DNA of 64,000 nt from Bog-473 sp963840435 (GCA_963840435.1 CAWIYY010000012.1:496001-560000), one strand, 5' to 3'; numbered from the stretch's first letter, positions 50,620 through 62,021 are shown. Translations and numbers: made by a program. The notes: generated by a model from the letters alone, not told the origin.

Positions 50620-52766
50620 AGGCCGGGCGAGCCGCCCAGGCCGAAGGCATCGAGCAGGAAGGCGAACACGGTGGCCTCCTCCTTCCAGGCGTCGTAGCGG
50701 CCCGACGGTCCGCCGTGACCGGCACCAAGTTCGGTCTTGAGCAGGACTTTCGTCTCGGGGACGGTGGCCCGCAGCTTGGCCACCCACTTGGCCGGCTCCC
50801 AGTAGGACACCCGGGGATCGTTGAGGCCGCCCGTCACGAAGAGCGACGGGTAGTGGCGCGGCCTTCCGTCGCTCTCGGCCGCGGCCACGTTGTCGTAGGG
50901 CGAGTAGCTCAGCATCCGCCAGTAGGCCGCGGCGTCGGCCAGCGGGTTGCCCCACTCCTCCCACTCGCCCACCGTGAGGGGGAGCTCGTCGTCGAGCATC
51001 GTGGTCACGCAGTCGACGAAGGGCACCTCGGCCACCAGCGCGCAGAAGAGCTCGGGAGCCTGGTTGGCCACCGCGCCGATGAGCAGCCCTCCGGCCGAGC
51101 CGCCCCGACCGGCCAGCGCGCCCGGCCGGGCGACGCCCGCGTCGAGCAGGGTGCGGGCGCAGGCCGCGAAGTCGCTGAACGTGTTGGCCTTGTGCTCCAT
51201 GCGCCCGTCGAGATACCAGGACCGGCCCATCTCGCCTCCGCCGCGCACGTGGGCGATGGCGAACACCACGCCCCGGTCGAGCAGCGAGAGGCGGTGATGG
51301 GAGAAGGCCGGGTCGATGGAGACCTCGTAGGCCCCGTAGCCGTAGAGGACGCACGGCGCGGGCAGGGCCAGGCCGCGCCGGTGCACCAGCGAAATGGGGA
51401 CACGGGTGCCGTCGGGGGCCAGCGCCCACTCGCGCCGGCTGACGTAGTGCGCCGGGTCGAAGTCGCCCAGGACCGGTTCCTGCTTGAGCAGGGTCTCGGC
51501 CCGCCCCTCCAGCTCGATCTGCAGCACACTGCCCGGCGTCACCATGGAGGTCCGCCCGATCCGCAACGACAGGGGATCGGGCTCGGGGTTGGTGCCGAGC
51601 CAGGTGGAGGACGGGCTGTCCATGGAAGGCACGATCCAACCCGAGGCCAGGAGGTCGCCGGCGAAGGGGTCGCCCGTGGCCGCCAGCGGGAGCACCCGCA
51701 CCTCGGTCTGGGCCTCGGACCGCTCGCTCAGCACGAGCACCGAGGCGAAGGCGTCCACGTCCTCGACCCGCACGCCGAGGCGGTGCGGCACCACCTCGCG
51801 CCAGGCTCCCTCGGGGTCGGTGTCCGGCGCGACCAGGACGCGGAAGTCGAGCGCCTCCTCGTTGGTCAGGGCGACGAACCAGCCCTGCCCCGGTTCACGG
51901 GTCAGGTGGTCCACGCCGTACTCGACGCCCTCGCGGCGCGCCATGAGGACGCGCGGTGCGTCGAGGGGCTGGGCCGTCGGGATGGCCGACCATTCGGTCG
52001 TGTTGGTGCTGTGCAGCCCGATCAGGATGAAGGCCTCGTCGCGGCTGGTGCCGACGCCGAGCGCGAAGCGGCGGTCGGGCTCCTCGAGGACGAGAACGTC
52101 GGACCCGGGGTCGCTGCCCAGCCGGTGGCGCCACAGCTGGAACGGGCGCAGGGCCTCGTCCAGGCGGACGTAGAAGACGTGGTCGCCGCCAGCGGACCAG
52201 GCCAGCCCGTAGCCGGTCTCGGGGACGGCCTCGGCCGCCGCGCTGGGCGGGGTCTCGGCGTCGAGCGGTGTGAAGCGCAGCTCGTACTTCTCGTCGCCGG
52301 TGCGGTCGGTCGAGTAGGCCAGCCAGCTGTGGTCGTGGCTCACGGCGGCACCGCCCAGGGCGAAGTAGTCCGAGCCGGCGGCGAGCGCGTTCTCGTCGAG
52401 GAGGATCTGCTCCTCCTGTCCCGGCTCGCCGGCCGGGGGCAGCTCGCCCCGGCCCCGGGCGGGCCGGCGGCAGTGGATGGCGTAGTTCTGCCCCTCCTCG
52501 GTGCGGCTGTAGTACCACCAGGGCCCCCGCCGGGCCGGCACCGACATGTCGGTCTCCTTGATGCGGGCCTTCATCTCCTCGAAGAGCCCGTCGCGCCACG
52601 GGGCCAGGGGCTCGAGCGTGGCGTCGGTGTAGGCGTTCTCCGCCTCGAGGTAGGCCAGCACGGCGGGGTCGTCCCGCTCACGCAGCCAGTACCAGGGGTC
52701 CGCTCTGTCGTCGCCGTGCGCGGAGACGACAAAGGGGCGTCGGGGTGCGACCGGTGGGGTGTCCAT
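50616..52766 (-). CDS. Prolyl oligopeptidase family serine peptidase (oligopeptidase B type)
   Basis: A 716-residue S9 peptidase. The N-terminal segment PPVAPRRPFVVSAHGDDRADPWYWLRERDDP is typical of oligopeptidase B. A seven-bladed propeller gate occupies about 80-400, and the catalytic hydrolase domain follows. The nucleophile is in ARPGALAGRGGSAGGLLIGAV and the histidine in GAGHGGPSGRYDAWKE. It cleaves short peptides, probably after basic residues, in the cytoplasm. ATG 52766 is preferred to the ATG at 52835, because the extra residues overlap the sufB promoter region. Its stop overlaps the end of the RodZ-C-like gene. Confidence 0.92.
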   Translation of the reverse strand: MDTPPVAPRRPFVVSAHGDDRADPWYWLRERDDPAVLAYLEAENAYTDATLEPLAPWRDGLFEEMKARIKETDMSVPARRGPWWYYSRTEEGQNYAIHCRRPARGRGELPPAGEPGQEEQILLDENALAAGSDYFALGGAAVSHDHSWLAYSTDRTGDEKYELRFTPLDAETPPSAAAEAVPETGYGLAWSAGGDHVFYVRLDEALRPFQLWRHRLGSDPGSDVLVLEEPDRRFALGVGTSRDEAFILIGLHSTNTTEWSAIPTAQPLDAPRVLMARREGVEYGVDHLTREPGQGWFVALTNEEALDFRVLVAPDTDPEGAWREVVPHRLGVRVEDVDAFASVLVLSERSEAQTEVRVLPLAATGDPFAGDLLASGWIVPSMDSPSSTWLGTNPEPDPLSLRIGRTSMVTPGSVLQIELEGRAETLLKQEPVLGDFDPAHYVSRREWALAPDGTRVPISLVHRRGLALPAPCVLYGYGAYEVSIDPAFSHHRLSLLDRGVVFAIAHVRGGGEMGRSWYLDGRMEHKANTFSDFAACARTLLDAGVARPGALAGRGGSAGGLLIGAVANQAPELFCALVAEVPFVDCVTTMLDDELPLTVGEWEEWGNPLADAAAYWRMLSYSPYDNVAAAESDGRPRHYPSLFVTGGLNDPRVSYWEPAKWVAKLRATVPETKVLLKTELGAGHGGPSGRYDAWKEEATVFAFLLDAFGLGGSPGL

Positions 52767-52839
52767 CCGCCCGAGCCTGCCACGCCTGGCCACACGGAGG
52801 TGGCCTGGTGGGTGCGTTTCGGCAGGCCGAGGCACTTGT

Positions 52840-52866
52840 TACTATCTCCATAGGGGTAATTGCCCC
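52840..52866 (+). promoter_or_regulatory. Candidate sufB promoter and operator
   Basis: TACTAT at 52840-52845 is a good -10 within TTGTTACTAT; no clear -35 pairs with it. Just downstream, GGGGTAATTGCCCC (52853-52866) is a near-perfect 14-bp palindrome (one T-G mismatch pair), positioned as a roadblock operator. No SufR gene is in the window to match it to. Confidence 0.35.
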
Positions 52867-52900
52867 TCCCCGGGTTCTCCGGGGCCACGTCAGGAGTGCC

Positions 52901-54301
<1,401 letters not shown>

Positions 54302-54342
54302 CACGCCGTCCGCTGACGGCCCGGGCGTGGCAGCATAAGCAG

Positions 54343-54687
54343 ATGCCGATGCGCGAAGAGTGCGTCAACTTCCAGAGCCGGACCTACGACTCCGGCGAGG
54401 CGGCCCGCTTCTGCCGGCTCGACCTGGCGCCCGAGGCGCCGTGGCGCTGCCCCGACAACTGCCCCAAGTACCACCGGCGCATGGCCGACGTGGGCTGGGT
54501 CCACGGCAGCCTGGTCGAGCCAGCCATCGAGGAGGAGCCTGCGGGCGACGCATCGGACATCGCTGAGCTGCTCGTCTCGGCCGAGGACATCGTCAACGAC
54601 GTCGCTCCGGACATCCTCGACGAGGTCCGGGCCGACGACGCCAAGCGCGAACGCCAGGGCAATCGCTGGTGGCGCCGCCGGCGCTGA
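54343..54687 (+). CDS. Small Cys-containing protein beside sufB
   Basis: A 114-residue protein of unknown family. Its first 45 residues carry four cysteines: EECVNFQS, ARFCRLDLAPEAPWRC and PDNCPKYHRR (C7, C24, C36, C40). This spacing could bind zinc or an iron-sulfur cluster. The rest is acidic and helical (DIAELLVSAEDIVNDVAPDIL), ending in a run of Trp/Arg. It lies 41 bases after sufB on the same strand and is probably cotranscribed, suggesting a role in cluster assembly or delivery. Confidence 0.7.
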   Translation: MPMREECVNFQSRTYDSGEAARFCRLDLAPEAPWRCPDNCPKYHRRMADVGWVHGSLVEPAIEEEPAGDASDIAELLVSAEDIVNDVAPDILDEVRADDAKRERQGNRWWRRRR

Positions 54688-54708
54688 GACGCGCCGCCCC
54701 GGGCAGCC

Positions 54709-55584
54709 TCAGCGACCGGTGAACTTGGGCTGGCGCTTCTCCATGAAGGCGGTGACCGCCTCGGTCAGGTCGTGCGAGGCCAGCTGGCCGGAGTTCCAGG
54801 TCGCCACGTAGTCGAGGCCCTGGGCCACCGTGCGCCCCTCGTTGGCCCGGAGCACCGCCTTGGTGCCCTGCACGGCCAGGGGGGAGTTGGCGGCGATCTC
54901 GCCCGCCAGGGCTTGGGCCGCCTTGGCCACGCCGTCGGCGTCGGCCGCCACGTCGTTGACCAGCCCGATCTCCTTGGCCCGCTCCGCGCTGATGTCCTTG
55001 CCCGTCAGGGCCAGCTCGTTGAGGTGCCCCGCGCTGATGATGGCGGGGAGCCGTTGCAGGCTGCCCAGGTCGGCCACGATGGCCATCTTCGCCTCGCGCA
55101 CGGAGAAGACGGCGTCGGCCGAGGCCAGCCGGATGTCGCAGGCCGCGATGAGGTCCACCCCGCCCCCGATGCAGTAGCCGTGCACCGCGGCGATCACCGG
55201 CTTGGGGCAGTCGGCCACCGCGGTGATGGAGTCCTGGAGGCGCAGCACGTTGAGTCGGGCCCGCCGCCCCCGATCGGCCGCCGACGGCGGCTCGGTCCGC
55301 CCGCTCTGCTCGGGCTCCGGTTCGCTGCCGCCGCCGGTCAGCATCTGGCCCATTTCCTTGAGGTCGAGGCCCACCGAGAAATGCGGTCCCTTGGCCGCCA
55401 CCACGACCACGCGGACCGAGCCGTCCGCGCTGACCGCCTCCATGGCCCGGGGCAGGTCGCGCCAGAGATCCGACCCCATGGCGTTGCGGGCCTCGGGGCG
55501 GTCCAGCCACACCGTGGCCACTGCGTCCTCCACCTCGATGCTGAGCACCGGCGACTCGAAGCTGGCGATGTCTCCCATGGGCAT
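54709..55584 (-). CDS. Crotonase-family enoyl-CoA hydratase/isomerase
   Basis: A 291-residue crotonase. VLSIEVEDAVATVWLDRPEARNAM opens it, FSVGLDLKEMG is the first oxyanion segment, and AVHGYCIGGGVDLIAACDIRLAS the second. A 30-residue Pro/Glu/Ser/Arg insert (after about residue 90) separates them from LNVLRLQDSITAVADCPKPVIA, as in dienoyl-CoA isomerase-like members. It ends in EKRQPKFTGR. It is transcribed against the flanking suf genes and interrupts the locus. ATG 55584 or 55578 may be used. Confidence 0.88.
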   Translation of the reverse strand: MPMGDIASFESPVLSIEVEDAVATVWLDRPEARNAMGSDLWRDLPRAMEAVSADGSVRVVVVAAKGPHFSVGLDLKEMGQMLTGGGSEPEPEQSGRTEPPSAADRGRRARLNVLRLQDSITAVADCPKPVIAAVHGYCIGGGVDLIAACDIRLASADAVFSVREAKMAIVADLGSLQRLPAIISAGHLNELALTGKDISAERAKEIGLVNDVAADADGVAKAAQALAGEIAANSPLAVQGTKAVLRANEGRTVAQGLDYVATWNSGQLASHDLTEAVTAFMEKRQPKFTGR

Positions 55585-55677
55585 CAGGCTAACGCCCAAG
55601 TCAGGGGCCCGATGGGGGCCGGTAGAGTGGACGGGCTGCGTTTGTTGCACGCCCCCGATCGAGGGAGAGGACCCACC

Positions 55678-56970
55678 CTGCACACCTTCACCGCCGAGGC
55701 TTCCGCGGCCCTGCCCGGGCCGGACTGGCTGCGTCGGCGCCGGGCCGCCGGGTTCGAAGCCTTCGCCTCGACCCCGCCGCCCAGCGAGAGCGAGGAGGTG
55801 TGGCGCTACACGCCCATCGACGATCTGGTCCTCGACGACTTCACGCCGGCGCCCGCCACCGCCCCGGCGCCCGCCGGCATCGCCCTCCTCGGCCAGTTGG
55901 AGACGGCGCTGGGCTCCGTCGCCGGGTCCGTGCTCGTCCACAACGGGACGCCGGTCCCGGCCGACGCCCCCGCAGTCGAAGGGATCGCCTTCGGGCCGGC
56001 CAGCCAGGTCGCGTCGGCCGAGGCACTGCTCGGCTCCGTGCAGCAGGGCGGTGACGCGCTGGTACGCCTCAACGACGCCTTCAGCGCCGACCCCGTCGTG
56101 ATCGACGTCCCGGCCGGCATGCGGGTGGCGGGGCCGCTGCTCGTGCTGCACTGGTGTGACGCCGCGGGCGTCGCCGTCTTCCCGCGCCTGTGCGTGCGGG
56201 CGGGCGACGGTGCCGCCGTCTCGGTGGTCGAGGTCTTCGCCGGACCGCTCGCTCGTGGGCGCGCCCTGGTGGTGCCGGTGACCGAGCTGGTGGCCGAGGA
56301 CGGGGCGGCCCTGGCCTACGTCTCGCTGCAAACGTTGCCGGCCGCGGACTGGTCGCTGGCCCGCCTGGCCGGGCGCGGCGCCGCCGGCGCACAGCTGCGC
56401 ACCTTCACCGTCGGGCTCGGGGCGGCCTACGCCCGGGTGCGGGCCGACGTCGCCGTCGTCGGCAAGGAGGCCCACAGCGAAATCCTCTCCACCTACCTGG
56501 GCGACGGCACCCAGGTGCACGACATCCGCACCCTGCAGGACCACGTTGCCCCCCGCACCACCAGCGAGCTGCTCTGCCAGGGCGCGGTGGCCGGGACGTC
56601 GCGCTCGGTCTACAGCGGGCTGATCCGGGTGCACCGCGGCGCCGTGCGCTCCGATGCCCGCCAGACCAATCACAACCTCGTCCTGAGCGAGGGCGCCCAC
56701 GCCGACTCCGTCCCCAACCTCGACATCCTCGAGAACGACGTGCGCTGCTCGCACGCCTCGACGGTGGGTCCGGTCGACGAGGACCAGCGCTACTACATCG
56801 AGTCGCGCGGCGTGCCGCCCGAGGAGGCGGAGGGGCTGATCGTGCGCGGCTTCTTCGACGCCATCGTGGACCGCAGTCCCGTCCCCGAGGCGGCCGCGCT
56901 GCTCGAGCGCGAAGTGCACGGGCGGCTCGACCGCGCCCTGGCGGCGCGGCTGGAGCCGGCCGGTGTCTGA
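55678..56970 (+). CDS. sufD: Fe-S cluster assembly protein SufD (probable CTG start)
   Basis: SufD pairs with SufB in the SufBCD scaffold. The C-terminal half shows family blocks HSEILSTYLGDGTQVHDIRT, HRGAVRSDARQTNHNLVLSE, PNLDILENDVRCSHASTVGPVDEDQRYYIESRG and EEAEGLIVRGFFDAIV. The N-terminus TFTAEASAALPGPDWLRRRR aligns with expected SufD starts. The codon there is CTG (55678-55680), with GAGAGG 7 bases upstream and no ATG. In-frame GTG 55627 and TTG 55642/55645 would add unneeded residues without a binding site. It is followed by a Rieske ferredoxin gene overlapping by 8 bases. Confidence 0.92.
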   Translation: MHTFTAEASAALPGPDWLRRRRAAGFEAFASTPPPSESEEVWRYTPIDDLVLDDFTPAPATAPAPAGIALLGQLETALGSVAGSVLVHNGTPVPADAPAVEGIAFGPASQVASAEALLGSVQQGGDALVRLNDAFSADPVVIDVPAGMRVAGPLLVLHWCDAAGVAVFPRLCVRAGDGAAVSVVEVFAGPLARGRALVVPVTELVAEDGAALAYVSLQTLPAADWSLARLAGRGAAGAQLRTFTVGLGAAYARVRADVAVVGKEAHSEILSTYLGDGTQVHDIRTLQDHVAPRTTSELLCQGAVAGTSRSVYSGLIRVHRGAVRSDARQTNHNLVLSEGAHADSVPNLDILENDVRCSHASTVGPVDEDQRYYIESRGVPPEEAEGLIVRGFFDAIVDRSPVPEAAALLEREVHGRLDRALAARLEPAGV

Positions 56971-57280
56971 GACCGTGGCCCTCTGCAGCACCGACGAGCT
57001 GGACCCGGGCCAGGCCCGCCGCTTCGACGTGGCCGGGCGCCGTATCGCATTGGTGCGCATCGGCGACGGCTTCCACGCCATCGACGACGAGTGCAGCCAC
57101 GAGGACTACTCGCTGTCCGAGGGCGAGGTCTGGGCGGACGAGTGCGAAATCGAGTGTCCCCGCCACGGCAGCACGTTCGACCTGCGCACCGGCGAGGCCT
57201 GCTCGCTGCCGGCCACCCGGCCGGTCGCCGTCTACCCGGTCGAGGTGGCCGGCGACACCGTCTCGGTCGTGCTGCCGTGA
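56963..57280 (+). CDS. Rieske-type ferredoxin within the suf operon
   Basis: A 105-residue Rieske 2Fe-2S protein like the ferredoxin of ring-hydroxylating dioxygenases. The cluster ligands are C44-x-H46 (DDECSHEDYSLSEGE) and C65-x2-H68 (IECPRHGSTFDLRTGE). GTG overlaps the end of sufD, and its own stop overlaps the sufC start (GTGA). It is therefore an integral gene of sufD-Rieske-sufC. It may carry electrons for cluster assembly or repair. Such a gene is recurrent in some actinobacterial suf operons. Confidence 0.92.
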   Translation: MSETVALCSTDELDPGQARRFDVAGRRIALVRIGDGFHAIDDECSHEDYSLSEGEVWADECEIECPRHGSTFDLRTGEACSLPATRPVAVYPVEVAGDTVSVVLP

Positions 57281-58026
57281 GCGCCGACACCACCCAGCAC
57301 GTCTTCGAGGTGCGCGACCTGCACGCGTCGGCCGGCGGCCGCGAGGTCCTGCACGGGGTCGACCTCACCGTGCGCTCGGGCGAGGTGCACGTGATCATGG
57401 GGCCCAACGGCTCGGGCAAGAGCACCCTGGCCCACGCCCTCATGGGCCGCCCCGGCACCGAGGTCACGGCGGGCAGCATCCGCATGGACGGCCACGAGCT
57501 GGCCGGGCTCCCGGCCTGGCGCCGGGCCCAGGCCGGCCTGTTCCTCGCCCTGCAGCACCCGGTCGAGGTGCCCGGCGTCAGCCTGCGTGACCTGCTCTTC
57601 GCGGCCGACCGCCAGCACGACGACGGCGCGACGCCACAGACACTGGAGGAGCGCATGGCCGAGGAGGCCAAGGCGGTCGGCCTCGACCCCAAGCTCCTCC
57701 TGCGCCCGGTCAACGTCGACCTGTCGGGAGGCGAGGCCAAGCGCACCGAGATGGTGCAGCTGGGCGTCCTGCGCCCCGCCGTGTGCATCCTCGACGAGGT
57801 CGACTCGGGGCTCGACGTCGACGCGCTGGGAGAGGTGGCCCGGCGCCTCCAGGAGGCCACGACGGAGTGGGACGTGGGCCTCGTCGCCATCACCCACTTC
57901 AACCGCTTCCTGGTGCAGCTCGAGGCAGACCTGGTCCACGTGATGGTGGGTGGGCGCATCGTGGCCAGCGGTGACGCCGCCCTCGCCCTCGAGCTCGAGC
58001 GCACGGGGTACGCCGGCTACCAATAG
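57277..58026 (+). CDS. sufC: Fe-S cluster assembly ATPase SufC (copy 1)
   Basis: SufC is the ABC-type ATPase of SufBCD. Walker A GPNGSGKST is at residues 42-50, the Q-loop LALQHPVEVPGVSLRDLL follows, the signature is NVDLSGGEAKRTEMVQL, and Walker B is PAVCILDEVDSGLDVDAL. Its length of 249 residues is normal. GTG at 57277 overlaps the Rieske stop. A second, clearly different sufC (61272-62021) starts the opposing operon; this copy has SLRDLLFAADRQHDD where the other has SVTQFLRQAMAARQD. Confidence 0.95.
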   Translation: MSADTTQHVFEVRDLHASAGGREVLHGVDLTVRSGEVHVIMGPNGSGKSTLAHALMGRPGTEVTAGSIRMDGHELAGLPAWRRAQAGLFLALQHPVEVPGVSLRDLLFAADRQHDDGATPQTLEERMAEEAKAVGLDPKLLLRPVNVDLSGGEAKRTEMVQLGVLRPAVCILDEVDSGLDVDALGEVARRLQEATTEWDVGLVAITHFNRFLVQLEADLVHVMVGGRIVASGDAALALELERTGYAGYQ

Positions 58027-58096
58027 GGCGTCGACCCTGGTCGCGGCCCCGGCCGTGACCCCAAATTCGGCACGGGCCTTGGTACCGTGGATCGCC

Positions 58097-59473
58097 ATGG
58101 CAAACGGCCGCCCACCCGGCGACGGCGACGGGCGCCCACCCGGCCGTCCCGGCAGGAAGCCCGCCAACGAGGAGGGCCTGTCCGCGCTGGGACGCCAGAT
58201 GCGCGGCGGGGCGGACCCCGGACAGCTGGCGAACGAAGCGGGTCTGCGCGAGCTCGGCGCGCGCATGCACGCCTCCACCCCGAAGTCGCGCCGGCGCAGC
58301 GGCAAGCGGCGCTGGAGCACCCGGCGCAAGGTCGTCGTCTCGCTCGTCAGCCTGGTCGTCCTCATCGGTCTCGTGGCGGGCGGCACCTACGGCTACCTGT
58401 GGTACCGCTTCGACCAGATCAACAAGGTGCACATCGCGGACGAGGTGGCCGCGGCCAGCGGTGCGCCCTTCACCATCTTGGTCATCGGCTCGGACTCGCG
58501 GGTGGGCGAGTCCAGTCAGGCCGCCTCCGAGTTCGGTTCGGCGTCCGTCGTGACCGGGCAGCGAAGCGACGTGGTGCAGCTGTGGCGGGTGACCCCGGCC
58601 ACCAAGTCGATCCAGGTCCTCTCCATCCCGCGCGACACCGTCATCTCCATGCTGCCGCCCGACAACTCGCAGTTCGGCACCTACAACCGCATCAACTCGG
58701 CCTACAACACGGGGGCCAACCAGCTGGTCAAGACGATCACCGCCAACTTCGGCATCGTCATCAACCACGTGGTCCAGGTGGACTTCTCCGGCTTCCAGGA
58801 CGCGGTCAACGCGCTGGGCGGCATCTACCTGAACTTCCCGTACCCGGCCAAGGACTCGTACTCGGGGCTCAACATCACCACGCCGGGTTGCCAGCTCCTG
58901 ACCGGCTTCCAGGCCTTGGCCGTGGCCCGGGCCCGCCATTACGAGTACTTCGCCAACGGCTACTGGCAGTACGACGGGACGAGCGATTTCGGGCGCATCC
59001 AACGCCAGGACGTGTTCCTGCGGGCGCTCATCGCGGCGGCCAAGTCGAAGGTGAGCCCGCTGACGGTGAACGCGTTCATCGGCTCCATCCACGAGGGGGT
59101 GACCATCGACGACGGTTGGGGCTTCAACCAGCTGATCGGCCTGGCGCTCGACTACCACTCCTTCGACCCGGCCGACCTGGCGGGTCAGACCCTGCCCACC
59201 GTGGCCACCAACGGGTTCGGCGATCTGGGTGACGTGTTGACAATCGACCAGCCGGCGGCCCAGCAGTTGCTGGTGAGCGTCTTCGGCTCGAGCCTGATCA
59301 ACCCGACCAACCCGCCCCCCGATGCGAACGGCGTCCCCCATCCGCCACCGGTGGTGACAACTACGACGGCGCCGCCGACCACGGCAGCGAGCAACGGCAC
59401 GCCGCCGACGGCGCCGGCCACCACCACGACCACGGCGCCCTCGTTCAACCCGGTTCCCTGCACGCCGAGCTGA
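58097..59473 (+). CDS. LytR-CpsA-Psr (LCP) family cell-wall ligase
   Basis: LCP enzymes attach glycopolymers such as arabinogalactan or teichoic acid to peptidoglycan outside the membrane. The 458-residue protein has a cytoplasmic Gly/Pro/Arg-rich head and one membrane helix (about 79-100). The LCP domain has FTILVIGSDSRVG, QRSDVVQLWRV, IQVLSIPRDTVI, YNRINSAYNTGANQLVKTI and ALAVARARHYEY, and a Thr/Pro tail follows. The head contains a repeated 13-residue unit (ANEEGLSALGRQM at 23-35, ANEAGLRELGARM at 45-57). It sits between sufC1 and sufU without evident functional link. Confidence 0.92.
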   Translation: MANGRPPGDGDGRPPGRPGRKPANEEGLSALGRQMRGGADPGQLANEAGLRELGARMHASTPKSRRRSGKRRWSTRRKVVVSLVSLVVLIGLVAGGTYGYLWYRFDQINKVHIADEVAAASGAPFTILVIGSDSRVGESSQAASEFGSASVVTGQRSDVVQLWRVTPATKSIQVLSIPRDTVISMLPPDNSQFGTYNRINSAYNTGANQLVKTITANFGIVINHVVQVDFSGFQDAVNALGGIYLNFPYPAKDSYSGLNITTPGCQLLTGFQALAVARARHYEYFANGYWQYDGTSDFGRIQRQDVFLRALIAAAKSKVSPLTVNAFIGSIHEGVTIDDGWGFNQLIGLALDYHSFDPADLAGQTLPTVATNGFGDLGDVLTIDQPAAQQLLVSVFGSSLINPTNPPPDANGVPHPPPVVTTTTAPPTTAASNGTPPTAPATTTTTAPSFNPVPCTPS

Positions 59474-59509
59474 GCCGGCCCCAAGTCGGTGCCGGTCCCG
59501 CCGGCCGCG

Positions 59510-60004
59510 TTACGAAGCGGCTGCGGTCACCTCGTCGAGCCCCTGGGCCAGCGCGTTCCAGCTGAGGGTGGCGCACTTGATGCGGACCGGGAACTTCACC
59601 ACGCCCTGGAGCGCGGCCAGCTCACCCAGCTCGGCCAGGTCGACCGGCTCGGCCTCGGCGCCGTCCCCGTCCTCTTCGCTCTCGGTCTCGAGCGAGGCCT
59701 CGTGGATCGACATCAGCCCCTTGAAGGTGCCGATGAGCCGGCGGACCTCGTCGAGCTCCTTGCCCTTGACGGCCGCCGACATGAGTGAGGCCGACGACTG
59801 GCTGATGGAACAGCCCGAGCCGCCGATCTTCAGGTCGGCCAGCTTCCCGTCTTCCACCAGAAGGCTCACCACCACCTCGTCGCCGCAGAGCGGATTGAAC
59901 CCCTCCACTCGGTGGGCCGGGGGCGACTCGAGCTCGCCCCGGTTCCGGGGCGAGCGGTAGTGGTCGAGGATGATCTCGCGGTACAACTCTTCGAGGTCGG
60001 CCAT
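59510..60004 (-). CDS. sufU: SufU zinc-dependent sulfurtransferase
   Basis: SufU accepts sulfur from SufS. The 164-residue protein begins LEELYREIILDHYRSPRNRG, with zinc/sulfur ligands C40 and D42 (NPLCGDEVVV), C65 (IGGSGCSISQSSASLMS) and C144 (RIKCATLSWNAL), the SufU arrangement rather than scaffold IscU. A short acidic insertion (ETESEEDGDGAEAE) interrupts the helix before the last third. Its ATG overlaps the sufS stop by one base, making it the last gene of sufC2-sufS-sufU. Confidence 0.95.
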   Translation of the reverse strand: MADLEELYREIILDHYRSPRNRGELESPPAHRVEGFNPLCGDEVVVSLLVEDGKLADLKIGGSGCSISQSSASLMSAAVKGKELDEVRRLIGTFKGLMSIHEASLETESEEDGDGAEAEPVDLAELGELAALQGVVKFPVRIKCATLSWNALAQGLDEVTAAAS

Positions 60005-61271
60005 CAGCCGAACAACCTACCGGCTTCCACCAATCCCTCGATCAGCACCTCGATGTCGTCCTCGGACGAGAACAGGGACAGCGAGGCCCGCGCCGTGGCC
60101 GGCACGCCGAGCCTGCGCATGAGCGGCTTGGCGCAGTGGTGTCCCGGCCGCACGCACACGCCGAACTGGTCGAGCACCTGGGCCAGGTCGTGCGCGTGCA
60201 CGTCGCGGTAGGCGATGGAGAGCACGCCGCCGCGGTCGTCGCCCGCCGGTGGGCCGAACACGGTGACGTCGGGCCCGAGCTTCTCGTCCAGGCGGGCCAG
60301 CGCATGGTTGGTCAGGGCCAACTCGTGGGCCCGGATGCGGTCCATGCCGATGTCGCTCAGGTAGCCGATGGCCGCGGTCAGCCCGACCGCCTCGGCGATG
60401 GGCGGGGTGCCCGCCTCGAAGCGGGTCGGCGACTCGGCCGGCCGGAACGAGTCGAGCTTCACGTCGAGGATCATGCCGCCGCCGCCGAGGAACGGGCCCA
60501 TCCCCTCGAGCAGTTCGCGCCTGCCCCAGAGCACGCCGATCCCGGTCGGGCCCATCATCTTGTGGCCCGAGAAGGCCAGGAAGTCGACGCCGAGCTCGCG
60601 CACGGAGAGGGGGGAGTGCGCCACCAGCTGCGCGCCGTCGCCCACCACCACCGCTCCCGCCGCGTGCGCGGCATCGGCCACGACGCGCACCGGGTTGATC
60701 GTCCCCAGCACGTTCGACATGCACGACACGCCGACGAGCTTGACCCCGTCGACCAAGCGAGCCAGGTCGTCGAGGACCAGCCGGCCGTCACCGTCGATCG
60801 GGATGTAACGCAGGTCGAGGCCACCGAGCTCCTCGGACAGGATCATCCACGGCACGATGTTGGCGTGATGCTCCATCTCCGTGAGCAGCACGGCGTCACC
60901 CGCCCGCAGGTTGGCCCGGCCCCAGGAGTGGGCCACCAGGTTCAGCGACTCGGTGGTGTTCTTGGTGAAGACGATCTCGCGGGCCGGGTCGGGCGCGCCG
61001 ACGAAGCGGCCGGTGATCACCCGTGCCCGTTCGTAGAGCGCCGTCGCCTCCTCGGCCGTGGCGTAGACGCCCCGGTGCACGTTGGCGTGCGTCGTCTCGT
61101 AGTAGCGGGTCATCGCGCTGATGACGGACTGGGGCTGCAGGGCGGACGAGGCCGAGTCGAGGTAGACGATCGGCCGCCCGTTGACCGTGCGGCTCAGCAG
61201 GGGGAAGTCCTTGCGCAGGGCCTCGACGTTGAGCGGGGCCACGCCGGTCCCGTCCACCGACGGGCCGGCCG

Positions 61272-61275
<4 letters not shown>
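60004..61275 (-). CDS. sufS: Cysteine desulfurase SufS
   Basis: This PLP enzyme removes sulfur from cysteine for cluster assembly. Its length is 423 residues. Key blocks are RPIVYLDSASSALQPQSVISAM, NVHRGVYATAEEATALYERAR, VFTKNTTESLNLVA, EHHANIVPWMIL, the PLP lysine in LAFSGHKMMGPTGIGVL and the sulfur-carrying cysteine in RPGHHCAKPLMRR. ATG at 61275 overlaps the sufC2 stop (ATGA), and the stop overlaps the sufU start. Class II desulfurases of this type work with SufU or SufE; SufU is adjacent. Confidence 0.97.

Positions 61276-62021
<746 letters not shown>

Noticed and set aside
55627..55677. sufD starting at GTG 55627 or TTG 55642/55645
   Set aside because: Extra residues do not match SufD N-termini and lack a ribosome-binding site; CTG 55678 has one.
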